From assembly GCA_030747595.1 (NCBI GenBank), contig JASLKK010000006.1:1-64000 (forward strand): a DNA stretch of 64,000 nucleotides, read 5' to 3'. Within the stretch, counting starts at the first letter, position 1, and each line of letters begins with the position of its first letter. The notes beneath the pieces were generated by a model. It was not told where the DNA came from. It did not search any database and saw nothing but the letters and a program-made list of their open reading frames with translations. Below, in pieces: positions 9,519-18,205 of the stretch. The translations under genes were made by a program, and so were the position numbers. This stretch comes from Acidimicrobiales bacterium (lineage in GTDB: Bacteria; Actinomycetota; Acidimicrobiia; Acidimicrobiales; MedAcidi-G1).

Positions 9519-10571
9519 ATGGCCGCTACCCAAGATCGATCGGCCAGACGGCCGGTTCTCGGCTCCCGAGACATCGCAGTTGACCTCGGCACGGCCAACA
9601 CGCTGGTCTCGGTGCGGGGAGAGGGCATCGTGCTCGACGAGCCATCGGTAGTGGCCGTCAACGCGCTGGACGGAACCCTTCTGGCCGTCGGCGACGAAGC
9701 CAAGCGAATGATCGGCCGGACGCCCGATCACATCCGCGCCGTGCGCCCCCTCAAGGACGGCGTCATCGCCGACTTCGAGGTCTGCGAGAAGATGCTCCGC
9801 TACTTCATACAGCAGGTCCACAGTCGCAAGTGGGCCAAGCCGCGAATGGTGATCTGTGTCCCGTCAGGGGTTACCGGCGTGGAGCGAAGAGCTGTCCAGG
9901 AGGCAGCCGAGTATGCGGGAGCCCGCCCCCCCGCCTACATCATCGAGGAACCCATGGCGGCCGCCATCGGAGTTGGCCTACCGGTTGCCGAGCCCACCGG
10001 TTCGATGATCGTCGACATAGGTGGCGGTACCACCGAGGTGGCCGTGATCTCCCTAGGTGGTGTGGTGGCTGCCCAGTCCACCCGGGTAGGTGGCGATGAG
10101 ATGGACGACGCTGTCAAGCAGTTCCTCAAGAAGGAAAAGGGCGTCGATGTCGGAGACCGAACCGCGGAGAACATCAAGATCCGCCTCGGGTCAGCCCACC
10201 CCCTGACTCAGGAGATCCGAGCCGAGGTCAGCGGACGAGGCCTCCGTTCCGGGCTGCCCGAAGCGGCAGTCTTCACCACCCGTGAGATCCGCGAAGCGCT
10301 CGAGGAACCCGTGTCGGCCATCATCGATACGGTGAAGGTCACCCTAGATCGGACGCCACCCGAACTAGCCGCTGACATCATGGACCGAGGCATCACCTTG
10401 GCTGGTGGCGGGGCCCTGCTGATCGGACTGGCCGACCGGATCCGCGCCGAGACCGGCATGCCGGTCTGGATGGCTCCCGATCCGCTGCGGGCTGTGGCCA
10501 TGGGAGCCACAGCGGTACTCGAGGAGTTCTCGCGCTTCGGGGACATGATCTTCGGCGACGACGCCGAGTAG
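9519..10571 (+). CDS. mreB: Rod-shape-determining actin homologue MreB
   Basis: This 350-residue bacterial actin organises the elongation machinery beneath the membrane. The phosphate-1 motif is DIAVDLGTANTLV, phosphate-2 is MIVDIGGGTTEVAVIS, and GITLAGGGALL is the adenosine motif. ATG 9519 has GGAG upstream at 9504-9507 and gives a length like other MreB proteins. A GTG at 9474 would add 15 residues and cannot be excluded. It heads a five-gene operon, mreB-mreC-mreD-mrdA-rodA, with gaps of a few bases or overlaps, which implies a rod-shaped or at least laterally elongating cell. Confidence 0.95.
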   Translation: MAATQDRSARRPVLGSRDIAVDLGTANTLVSVRGEGIVLDEPSVVAVNALDGTLLAVGDEAKRMIGRTPDHIRAVRPLKDGVIADFEVCEKMLRYFIQQVHSRKWAKPRMVICVPSGVTGVERRAVQEAAEYAGARPPAYIIEEPMAAAIGVGLPVAEPTGSMIVDIGGGTTEVAVISLGGVVAAQSTRVGGDEMDDAVKQFLKKEKGVDVGDRTAENIKIRLGSAHPLTQEIRAEVSGRGLRSGLPEAAVFTTREIREALEEPVSAIIDTVKVTLDRTPPELAADIMDRGITLAGGGALLIGLADRIRAETGMPVWMAPDPLRAVAMGATAVLEEFSRFGDMIFGDDAE

Positions 10572-10577
10572 GCGACC

Positions 10578-11450
10578 GTGGCGGCCCCTCGGCCCACGGG
10601 CGTTCCCCGTTCCACCCTGCTGATTCTGATCGCTGCGGCCCTCACGCTGCTCACCCTGCAGTACCGGGGGGTGGAACCGTTGGGTGCATTCCAACGGGGC
10701 GTGCGCGACGTAATCGAACCACTCCGGACAGTCAGCGACCGGGTGGCGTCACCCGCACGCTCTGCCTGGAACGGACTCTTGAACTACGACGACCTAAGGG
10801 CCGAGAACGAACGTCTGGCCGCCGAGCTGGCCCGCATGCGGGGCCGGCGCCTTTCGGCAGAAGCGGATGAGGAGCTACTGGAACGGCTTCTGGGCGAGGT
10901 CGACATCGGCTTTGCCGACCTCGACACGGTGGTAGTCCGGATCCTGGGGACGCCGCCTGGGAACTTCGCCACCCACACCATCGAGGTCGACAAGGGGACT
11001 GATGACGGCCTTGCCGAGGGCATGCCTGTGGTGACCGGCGCCGGTCTGGTGGGACGCCTGGAATCGGTGGACCGAGCCCGCTCGACGGTTCGGTTGATCA
11101 CCCATCCGGAGTTCCGGGTGGGTGTGCGGCTGGTGGGCTCCCAGGACGAGGGGCTGGCCCATGGAGGAGGACGGACGGGCTTCCTGGTGATCGACGCAGG
11201 GGTACGGGCCGACGCAATCGTTGGGGCCGGTGAGGTGGTGGTGACCTCCGGCGGGCGCAGCCGGTTCCCGGCTGACATCCCTGTCGGTCGGGTCTTGGAT
11301 CCGGGCGTTGGCAGCGATTTCCAGCGAGAGATCGTCGTCGAGCCGTCGGCCTCTCTCGAGAATCTGAGCTTCCTGAACGTGCTCCTGGTGACCAAGGAGC
11401 GGACCTTTGATCCGTCGGTACTGCTGGACCCGGGGGAGCGCTCGAGATGA
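10578..11450 (+). CDS. mreC: Rod-shape-determining protein MreC
   Basis: This 290-residue, single-pass membrane protein scaffolds the elongasome in the periplasm. One N-terminal transmembrane segment (LLILIAAALTLLTLQY) is followed by a coiled coil (about 70-100) and the beta-rich MreC domain (GNFATHTIEVDKG.DDGL, VTSGGRSRFPADIPVGRV). It starts at GTG 10578, 6 bp after mreB, and ends in an ATGA overlap with mreD. Confidence 0.93.
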   Translation: MAAPRPTGVPRSTLLILIAAALTLLTLQYRGVEPLGAFQRGVRDVIEPLRTVSDRVASPARSAWNGLLNYDDLRAENERLAAELARMRGRRLSAEADEELLERLLGEVDIGFADLDTVVVRILGTPPGNFATHTIEVDKGTDDGLAEGMPVVTGAGLVGRLESVDRARSTVRLITHPEFRVGVRLVGSQDEGLAHGGGRTGFLVIDAGVRADAIVGAGEVVVTSGGRSRFPADIPVGRVLDPGVGSDFQREIVVEPSASLENLSFLNVLLVTKERTFDPSVLLDPGERSR

Positions 11451-11986
11451 CCGGCCGGTTCCGTGTGTTAGCTCTGCTCCTGACCGCAGCCGTGCTCCAG
11501 GCGACGTTGTTCGATGAGATCCGACTTGACGGGGTATCCGTCGAATGCCTCCTACTGGTGTCGGTGCTGGCCGGCTTCCACGGAGGCCCGGAGCGGGGCG
11601 CCACCGTGGCCTTTCTGGCCGGCCTGCTTCACGACTCCGTGGGTTCCACGCCACTCGGGGTGCATGCGCTGGTCTATGCGCCAATGGCCGCCATGGCCGG
11701 CCACCTCTCGGTCCGTCTGGTCGAGGGGGCCCGGGCGTTGACCATGGCGGGCCTGGTTGGCGCGGTCATGGTGGGTGTGACCGCAGCAGCGGGTGTCGGA
11801 GCGTTGTTTGGTCTACACCCGGTCAGTGGGTTCGACCTGATGACTACGGCGGTCATTGCCGCGCTGTCCACCCTGGTGATTGCCGGTCCGACGAGCAGAG
11901 TCGTGCGATGGGCTATTACCGGCGGCCTTCCAGTTGACATCTCCCTGACTGAGGGACCTGCCGCGGACGGGTCGTTAGGAAGGTGA
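11447..11986 (+). CDS. mreD: Rod-shape-determining protein MreD
   Basis: This small, very hydrophobic protein of 179 residues has about five predicted membrane helices and the MreD context. The first helix is LALLLTAAVLQATLF. It overlaps mreC at its start and mrdA at its stop (GTGA). MreD sequences are poorly conserved, so position between mreC and a PBP2 gene is the main evidence. Confidence 0.88.
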   Translation: MTGRFRVLALLLTAAVLQATLFDEIRLDGVSVECLLLVSVLAGFHGGPERGATVAFLAGLLHDSVGSTPLGVHALVYAPMAAMAGHLSVRLVEGARALTMAGLVGAVMVGVTAAAGVGALFGLHPVSGFDLMTTAVIAALSTLVIAGPTSRVVRWAITGGLPVDISLTEGPAADGSLGR

Positions 11987-14262
11987 ACGAGGTCAGTCGC
12001 TACCGGATGCGAGTTCTGGCCATCATCGGCCTCTCGATGTTGGCGGTCCTTGCGGCCCGGCTCTGGTACCTACAGGTCATGGTGAGCGAAGAGGCCGTAG
12101 CCGCTGCGCGAAGCAATATCACCAGGGTCATTCCGGTACCCGCTCCCCGTGGCCGGATTCTCGACGTGGATGGTCGGGTGATGGTGGGAAATCGGACGAC
12201 CACCGTGCTGACCATGAACCGTCACGAGCTCGGCGAGGCCGGGTTCGACGAGGACCAGACCCGAGCGATGCTGACCGAGGTGGCCGTTGAAATCAACCGG
12301 TCCGGTCAGCTCATGAAGGTCTCCGACGTGGAGCGGGCGCTACACGACCCGTCCTACGGCCGATACGACGATGTGCCCATTGCCCACGACGTAGACGGTG
12401 AACTCCTGGTGTTCTTCGGTGAGAGGCCCGATCGGTTCCCCGGCGTCAGCGTGACCGAAAGCACGGTTCGTTCCTATCTCTACGGCGACCTGGCTAGCCA
12501 CGTCTTGGGGTGGGTTGGTCCGATCAATGATCTAGAGCTTCGAGAGCGTCAGCCGCCAGAGGGAAAGGGGTACCGCCTGCGCGACCAGATTGGGAAGGCC
12601 GGCGTGGAGCTGATGTTCGAAAACGACCTCCGGGGAGTGGCCGGCCGCAAAGTCGTCGAGGTGGATCGCCTCGGCGAGATCGTGCGTGAGCGCGATGACC
12701 TCTTTGTTTCGCCGATTCCCGGGGACGACATCGTCCTCTCGCTTGACGTCGACATCCAGAATCTCGTGGAGCGTGAGTTAGAGCGATCAATCGACCTCGC
12801 CCGGAGCCGTGAACCCGATCAGGATCCCGACGATCCGAACCGCCTCCTACCTGCCTTCGATGCCCCTGGGGGTGCCGTGGTCCTACTGGACCCGATGGTC
12901 GGATCAGTGGTGGCCATGGCCTCCTACCCGTCCTATGACCCCAACGACTCGATCGGTGGCTTCTCGTTCGAACAGTGGACAGCTCTGAACGACCCGGCGA
13001 ACGACCTTCCGATGTTCAACCGGGCCATCCAGGGGGAGTACGCGCCTGGATCCACCTTCAAGCTGTTCACGGCCCACGCGGCCTGGCACGAAGAGGTTTT
13101 CGGGGTGGGTGCCGTGCCAAGAGCCGACGACCCGTGGGACGACCCCGGCGCCTACGTGCTCCGAGCCTGTGGCGATGTGGATCCGACCGATCCACCGCCC
13201 GGTTGTCGGTATCGCAACGCCGGAGAGAAGCAGTACGACCGCGTGGATCTGACTCGCAGCCTGACGGTGTCCAGCGACGTCTACTACTACCGGATCGGTG
13301 AATCGATCTACACCAACCCCGGACACCCGGACACCGCCATTCAGGACGCGGCGACCGAGTACGGCCTGGGCCTCGAGTCGGGCATCACGCTCCCGTTCGA
13401 GCAGGACGGCTACCTCCCCACGCCTACCAACCGCCGACTCCGCCACGAGGAAAATCCGGTGGCCTTCCCCGAGTGGGGTTGGTCGACCGGCGACAACGTG
13501 ATCACGGCCATTGGCCAGGGAGAGGTCTTGGCCACGCCATTGCAGCTCGCCAACGCCTTCGCTACGTTCGCCAACGGAGGGGTTCGCTTCGCCCCGAACG
13601 TGGTCGACCGAGTGGTGGGTCGTGACGGTTCCACGGTGCGGACCTTCGGACCCCGGGCGTTGTCCACTGTGGACATCAAACCGGGTTTTCGTGCCCGCGT
13701 TCTCGAGGGCTTGAGCGGGGTGACCGCTGACGAGGAGGGAACGGCCTACTGGGCGTTCAACTCGGAGGCCACCGACGGCGTGTACTTCCCGCTGGACGAG
13801 TTCCCGATCGCGGCCAAGACGGGTACGGCTGAGGTGCGAGGCAAGGCCGACACGTCGGTATTTGCCGCCTTTGGGCCGGCCGATGCACCGACCCACACCA
13901 TTGTGGCCGTCCTTGAGGAATCCGGGTTCGGATCCAGCGTGGCCGCCCCGCTGGTGGCCCGTGTCCTAAAGCAGGTTTTGGAGGACACAGTGCCCCAGGC
14001 ACCACTAGCCGCCGAACGGTACGCCCGGTCAGCGGCCCTCCCGTTGTGTGTGGCCTGGCATCGTTGGCGAACTGGCGACACGCTTGACCGCTTGGAGGAG
14101 GCCGACCCCTCGTCTGGGGAGGCCGGGGGACCGGTACTGGATGCGTCGGGAAGGGTGGTGGTCCGGGGTATCCGGGTCGACTGCGAGGATTTGATCGAGG
14201 ACGTGCTCGACGTCTTCGATAATGACGGGACTACCGGTGGCTCCGGTGGAGGTTCGGGCTGA
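11983..14262 (+). CDS. mrdA: Penicillin-binding protein 2, elongation transpeptidase
   Basis: This 759-residue class B PBP cross-links peptidoglycan during side-wall growth, paired with RodA. An N-terminal transmembrane helix (VLAIIGLSMLAVLAARLWYLQ) is followed by the PBP dimerisation domain and the transpeptidase domain. The active-site motifs are Ser357-x-x-Lys360 (STFK), Ser430-x-Asp432 (SSD) and the KTG triad at 612-614. A C-terminal extension of about 80 residues ends in a Gly/Ser-rich tail. The GTG start overlaps the mreD stop, and its own stop overlaps the rodA ATG. Confidence 0.95.
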   Translation: MNEVSRYRMRVLAIIGLSMLAVLAARLWYLQVMVSEEAVAAARSNITRVIPVPAPRGRILDVDGRVMVGNRTTTVLTMNRHELGEAGFDEDQTRAMLTEVAVEINRSGQLMKVSDVERALHDPSYGRYDDVPIAHDVDGELLVFFGERPDRFPGVSVTESTVRSYLYGDLASHVLGWVGPINDLELRERQPPEGKGYRLRDQIGKAGVELMFENDLRGVAGRKVVEVDRLGEIVRERDDLFVSPIPGDDIVLSLDVDIQNLVERELERSIDLARSREPDQDPDDPNRLLPAFDAPGGAVVLLDPMVGSVVAMASYPSYDPNDSIGGFSFEQWTALNDPANDLPMFNRAIQGEYAPGSTFKLFTAHAAWHEEVFGVGAVPRADDPWDDPGAYVLRACGDVDPTDPPPGCRYRNAGEKQYDRVDLTRSLTVSSDVYYYRIGESIYTNPGHPDTAIQDAATEYGLGLESGITLPFEQDGYLPTPTNRRLRHEENPVAFPEWGWSTGDNVITAIGQGEVLATPLQLANAFATFANGGVRFAPNVVDRVVGRDGSTVRTFGPRALSTVDIKPGFRARVLEGLSGVTADEEGTAYWAFNSEATDGVYFPLDEFPIAAKTGTAEVRGKADTSVFAAFGPADAPTHTIVAVLEESGFGSSVAAPLVARVLKQVLEDTVPQAPLAAERYARSAALPLCVAWHRWRTGDTLDRLEEADPSSGEAGGPVLDASGRVVVRGIRVDCEDLIEDVLDVFDNDGTTGGSGGGSG

Positions 14263-15431
14263 TGGTCGACCTACTCCGCCCTGACTACGAGACCCCGCGG
14301 GTTCTTCGTCACGTAGACCTGGTGCTCCCTGTGCTCGCGTTGGCCACCGCCGCCATCGGTGTAGTCATGGTCTATTCCGCGACTCGCGGACCAGCCACGG
14401 ACCTTCGCCCGGCCGAGACGTTCTTCCTGGGTCGGCAGGCCCGGCTGGTCGGCCTGGGGGCAGGCTCCATGGTCCTGGCAGCCTGGTTCGGCCACCGGCG
14501 GCTCCAACGAATGTTGTGGTCGATCTACGGAGTGACGCTGGGCGTGCTGGTCGCCGTGCTTGCGGTGGGCAACGAGGTGAAGGGATCCCGTTCGTGGTTC
14601 CAGATCGGTAGCACCCAGTTGCAGCCTTCAGAACTAGGCAAGGTGGCACTCATCGTGGTGCTTGCCGCCTGGCTGGGTCGCACCGAGACCCCGTCAGGTC
14701 TCCGGGTGCTGGTGGCCGTGCTTCTGGTGGCCGGGCCGGTGGGTTTGATAGTGCTCCAGCCCGACCTGGGGACGGTTCTGGTCTATGGCGCGATCGCGGC
14801 GGGCATGGTCTTCGTGGCCGGAGTTAAGGGCCGGCACCTGTTGATTCTGGGCCTCTTGCTAGTGAGCGGGGTGGTCGCCGTCCTCCAGTCCGAGGTGCTG
14901 GAGGACTACCAGATCCGTCGCCTACTGGTGTTCGTTGACGATGAGACCGATACGGCAGCCAGCTACAACCTCGAACAGGCCGAGGTGGCCATTGGCAACG
15001 GGGGATTGACCGGGCGAGGCCTCTTCAAGGGGACGCAGAACAACTCTGCGCTGGTGCCCGAGCAGCAGACGGACTTCATTTTCACCGTGGTGGCCGAAGA
15101 GACAGGTTTCGTGGGCGGTGCCCTCCTCCTCGGCCTGATCGGACTACTGCTCCTCCGGGTCCTCCGTATAGGGCAGATGGCTGACGACCGGTTCGGCCTG
15201 TTGTTGTCGGCCGGCGTGTTTTCGATGCTGGCTTTCCAGGTGTTCCAGAGCGTAGGGATGTCCACCGGGATCATGCCCATCACCGGAATCCCATTCCCTC
15301 TGGTCAGCTACGGCGGATCCTCGATGCTGACAAACTGTCTGGCCCTCGGCCTCGTTCAGAGCGTGCACATGCGACGCCACCAGGTCCTGAGCCGGAGGAC
15401 CGAGTCCACAAGGCGGGGCCAGCCCGCCTGA
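14262..15431 (+). CDS. rodA: Peptidoglycan glycosyltransferase RodA (SEDS family)
   Basis: This 389-residue polytopic membrane protein polymerises lipid II glycan strands for elongation. Ten or so hydrophobic helices are visible. The SEDS hallmarks are present: GSRSWF near 107, QPSELGKV, QPDLGTVLV with the catalytic-region aspartate, and the C-terminal GIMPITGIPFPLVSYGGSS. RodA rather than FtsW is chosen because of its place after PBP2 and MreBCD. It ends just before a promoter for the next transcription unit. Confidence 0.94.
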   Translation: MVDLLRPDYETPRVLRHVDLVLPVLALATAAIGVVMVYSATRGPATDLRPAETFFLGRQARLVGLGAGSMVLAAWFGHRRLQRMLWSIYGVTLGVLVAVLAVGNEVKGSRSWFQIGSTQLQPSELGKVALIVVLAAWLGRTETPSGLRVLVAVLLVAGPVGLIVLQPDLGTVLVYGAIAAGMVFVAGVKGRHLLILGLLLVSGVVAVLQSEVLEDYQIRRLLVFVDDETDTAASYNLEQAEVAIGNGGLTGRGLFKGTQNNSALVPEQQTDFIFTVVAEETGFVGGALLLGLIGLLLLRVLRIGQMADDRFGLLLSAGVFSMLAFQVFQSVGMSTGIMPITGIPFPLVSYGGSSMLTNCLALGLVQSVHMRRHQVLSRRTESTRRGQPA

Positions 15432-15435
15432 TCGG

Positions 15436-15441
15436 TACGAT
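15436..15441 (+). promoter_or_regulatory. Leaderless -10 box for the radical-SAM gene
   Basis: TACGAT, preceded by GG, ends 8 nt before ATG 15450. Confidence 0.6.
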
Positions 15442-15449
15442 AGTGAATC

Positions 15450-17447
15450 ATGAGTTCGCTCTGGTCTGAACTCGAGCGTGTCCTCGGCGAGGTCCAGAAG
15501 CCGGCCCGCTACATCGGCTGCGAGGACGGTATGACCGTCCCCGATCACCATCCCGACGCAGTGGCTTGGCTCCTGCTCTACCCGGACACCTACGAAGTCG
15601 GCCTTCCCAACCAGGGTCTTCAGATCCTGTACGAAATCCTCAACGAACGGTCCGATGCGGTGGCCGAGCGTAGCTATGCCCCGTGGACCGACCTGGCCGA
15701 GGTGCTACGTCGTGAGGGCCTGCCGTTGTTCTCGGTCGATACGCACCGACCGGCACGCGACTTCGACATCCTGGCCTTCAACTTGTCGGCTGAGCTGGTG
15801 TTCACCAACGTGTTGGAGTGCGTGGATCTGGCTGGCATCCCGGTCCGGACCGCCGATCGCACCGACGACGACCCGTTGGTGCTGGTGGGCGGCCACTGCG
15901 CCTATAACCCCGAGCCGCTGGCCGACTATGTAGATGCGGCGGTGCTGGGCGACGGCGAAGAGGTGGTTGGTGAAATCACCGAGGTGGTGGCCGCCTGGAA
16001 GGCCGCCGGTGGTGGCCTCCGAGGCGGCCTGCACAGACGTCTAGGCATGGTGGCAGGCGTGTACGTCCCGTCGCTTTACGAAGCGACTTTCGCCGATGGG
16101 CGCCTTCAAGGCGTTCGGCCGAGGCCTGAGTCGACAGAGGTCGTCGAGGTGGTCGAGAAGCGAACGGTGGCTGATCTGGCCGATTGGCCGTACCCGAAGA
16201 AGCAACTGGTGCCGGTGACCGAGGTGGTCCATGACCGTCTCAACGTGGAGGTGTTCCGGGGCTGTACCCGGGGTTGCCGCTTCTGCCAGGCCGGCATGAT
16301 CACCCGGCCGGTCCGCGAGCGGCCTGCCGGCCAGGTTCGGACCATGGTCTCGGAGGGCCTGAAGCGAACGGGGTATGACGAGGTGGCCCTCACCTCGCTT
16401 TCTACTGCTGACTTCAGCGGCATCGAACAGGTTGTGGCTGAAACGGTCGCCGATGACGCCTGCGGGCAGGTCTCGGTGTCGCTGCCTAGCCTGCGGGTTG
16501 ATGCTTTCACGGTGGGTATCGCCGCCGAGATCCAGAAGGCGCGACGAACCGGATTGACCTTTGCCCCTGAGGCGGGTTCCTGGCGCATGCGACAGGTCAT
16601 CAACAAGCTCATCCGCGAAGAGGACCTCTACGCGGCGGTCGAGGCGGCCTACTCGCAGGGCTGGCGCCGGGTGAAGCTCTACTTCCTAACCGGTCTCCCG
16701 ACAGAGACCGACGAGGACACGCTGGGCATCCTCCACATGGCTCGTCGATGCGTAGAGGTCGGGCGCCAGCACATCCGGAACCCGTCGGTCACGGTGTCGG
16801 TGGGCGGGTTCGTTCCCAAGCCGTTCACACCTTTCCAGTGGTTCGGGCAGAACACGGAGACTGAATTGCGTCGGAAGGTGGGCGTGCTTCGCGATGAACT
16901 TAAGCGCGACACCAAGGGCTACCGGGGAGTGCAACTCAAGTGGCACGATCCGCGGGCCACGGCCATCGAGGGCCTGCTGAGCCGCGGTGACCGCCGTCTT
17001 GGCCCCGTGGTGGAGGACGTCTGGCGATCCGGCGGGGTGTTCCAGGAGTGGAGCGAGCACTTCAATCTTGAACTCTGGACCGATGCCCTCGAACGGCAGG
17101 GCCTGACCCTCGAAGAGATGGTGTACCGCCACCGAACCGAGGACGAGGCCTTTGCCTGGGACCACCTTTCGGCGGGCCTCCACCGGGACTTCTTGTGGCA
17201 GGACTGGCGTGATGCCTTGGAGGCCGTGGGTCTCGAGGACTGCCGGTGGACGCCGTGCTACGACTGCGGGGCCTGCACCGGCTACGGGATCGAGCACGTG
17301 GTGGCCTCCGCGGTACCGCCAGCTGGTGGAAGCCAGGGAACCGGGCAGGATCTGGTCGGCGGCGGGGAGGTGCCGGTTCTGCTCACCGCTCGACCCGATA
17401 CCAGCCAGCCCAATAGGGGTGCGCCGGCTCCGGTGGGGAGTGCGTGA
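15450..17447 (+). CDS. B12-binding-domain radical SAM protein (TIGR03960-type)
   Basis: This 665-residue protein has an N-terminal cobalamin-binding-like Rossmann region (LLLYPDTYEVGLPNQGLQIL) followed by a radical SAM barrel. The 4Fe-4S ligands are Cys272, Cys276 and Cys279 in RGCTRGCRFC, a CX3CX2C motif. A second cysteine cluster, CYDCGAC, lies near the C-terminus. It is part of the conserved actinobacterial/clostridial pair with the DUF2344 protein that overlaps it and precedes RNase E/G. The reaction is not established; the neighbourhood suggests RNA or ribosome modification. The start follows a TACGAT -10 box, so it is probably leaderless. Confidence 0.9.
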   Translation: MSSLWSELERVLGEVQKPARYIGCEDGMTVPDHHPDAVAWLLLYPDTYEVGLPNQGLQILYEILNERSDAVAERSYAPWTDLAEVLRREGLPLFSVDTHRPARDFDILAFNLSAELVFTNVLECVDLAGIPVRTADRTDDDPLVLVGGHCAYNPEPLADYVDAAVLGDGEEVVGEITEVVAAWKAAGGGLRGGLHRRLGMVAGVYVPSLYEATFADGRLQGVRPRPESTEVVEVVEKRTVADLADWPYPKKQLVPVTEVVHDRLNVEVFRGCTRGCRFCQAGMITRPVRERPAGQVRTMVSEGLKRTGYDEVALTSLSTADFSGIEQVVAETVADDACGQVSVSLPSLRVDAFTVGIAAEIQKARRTGLTFAPEAGSWRMRQVINKLIREEDLYAAVEAAYSQGWRRVKLYFLTGLPTETDEDTLGILHMARRCVEVGRQHIRNPSVTVSVGGFVPKPFTPFQWFGQNTETELRRKVGVLRDELKRDTKGYRGVQLKWHDPRATAIEGLLSRGDRRLGPVVEDVWRSGGVFQEWSEHFNLELWTDALERQGLTLEEMVYRHRTEDEAFAWDHLSAGLHRDFLWQDWRDALEAVGLEDCRWTPCYDCGACTGYGIEHVVASAVPPAGGSQGTGQDLVGGGEVPVLLTARPDTSQPNRGAPAPVGSA

Positions 17448-18187
17448 TGCGCATCCGGATTCGGTTCCACAAGAAGGGGAAGGTTCGTTTCACCAGCCAC
17501 CGGGACGTCGCCCGGATCTGGGAACGGGCCTTTCGCCGTGCCGGGATTGCCGTGGCCTACAGCCAGGGTTTCTCTCCGAGGCAGAAGTTGTCGTTCGGGC
17601 TGGCCCTGTCGACAGGCCACGAGTCCGAAGCGGAGTTCCTGGACGTGGAAGTGGTCGAGGACCGTTTCTGCGACGGTGAGGCCTGGGCAGACGGCCGGGG
17701 CGTGGCCCTGGGAGCTGAGTTGGTCGAGACGTTGAGCGCCGCACTGCCTATCGGGATCGACGTGGTGGCCGTGGCGCCCATCGAGAAGGGCGAATCGCTG
17801 CAACAGGTCGTCGTGGCCTGCACGTGGTCGATGGATGTCGATGACATCGACCGGGCGGATGCTGAAGCGTGGGTGGCCGACGTGCTGTCCCGCGCCGAGA
17901 TCGTCGTCGAACGCGAACGCAAGGGGAAGCCGGTCATTGAGGACCTGCGACCCCATGTTCACGCTCTCGACGTCACCGGGATCACGGAGAACGGGGTTCG
18001 GCTGTCGGCCGACCTCGGGACCCAGCCCCGCGCACTCAGGCCGTCAGAGTTGCTGACTGCGGTGGATCCGCCGTTGGTGGCCCGGACTGTGTGCAGGATG
18101 AACCAATGGACGTCGCAGGGACCCGACCGCGAAGAGCCGTTGACGGCCCCGGTCATCCCTGCCCCGCCGGCACGATTGCCGGCGTGA
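17447..18187 (+). CDS. DUF2344 / TIGR03936 family protein
   Basis: This protein of about 246 residues begins RIRFHKKGKVRFTSHRDVAR and continues with YSQGFSPRQKLSFGLALS.G, the signature of the DUF2344 family that always accompanies TIGR03960 radical SAM proteins. In some genomes the two are fused. ATG 17447 has GGGGAG six bases upstream and overlaps the previous stop (GTGATG); a GTG at 17444 is the alternative start. Function is unknown; a partner or substrate-binding subunit for the radical SAM enzyme is the natural inference. Confidence 0.88.
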   Translation: MRIRIRFHKKGKVRFTSHRDVARIWERAFRRAGIAVAYSQGFSPRQKLSFGLALSTGHESEAEFLDVEVVEDRFCDGEAWADGRGVALGAELVETLSAALPIGIDVVAVAPIEKGESLQQVVVACTWSMDVDDIDRADAEAWVADVLSRAEIVVERERKGKPVIEDLRPHVHALDVTGITENGVRLSADLGTQPRALRPSELLTAVDPPLVARTVCRMNQWTSQGPDREEPLTAPVIPAPPARLPA

Positions 18188-18205
18188 TGAGAAGGGAATA
18201 CAGCA

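Noticed and set aside
12904-13896. Minus-strand open frame of 330 codons inside mrdA
   Set aside because: It covers the transpeptidase motifs of PBP2 in antisense; composition is that of a shadow frame.
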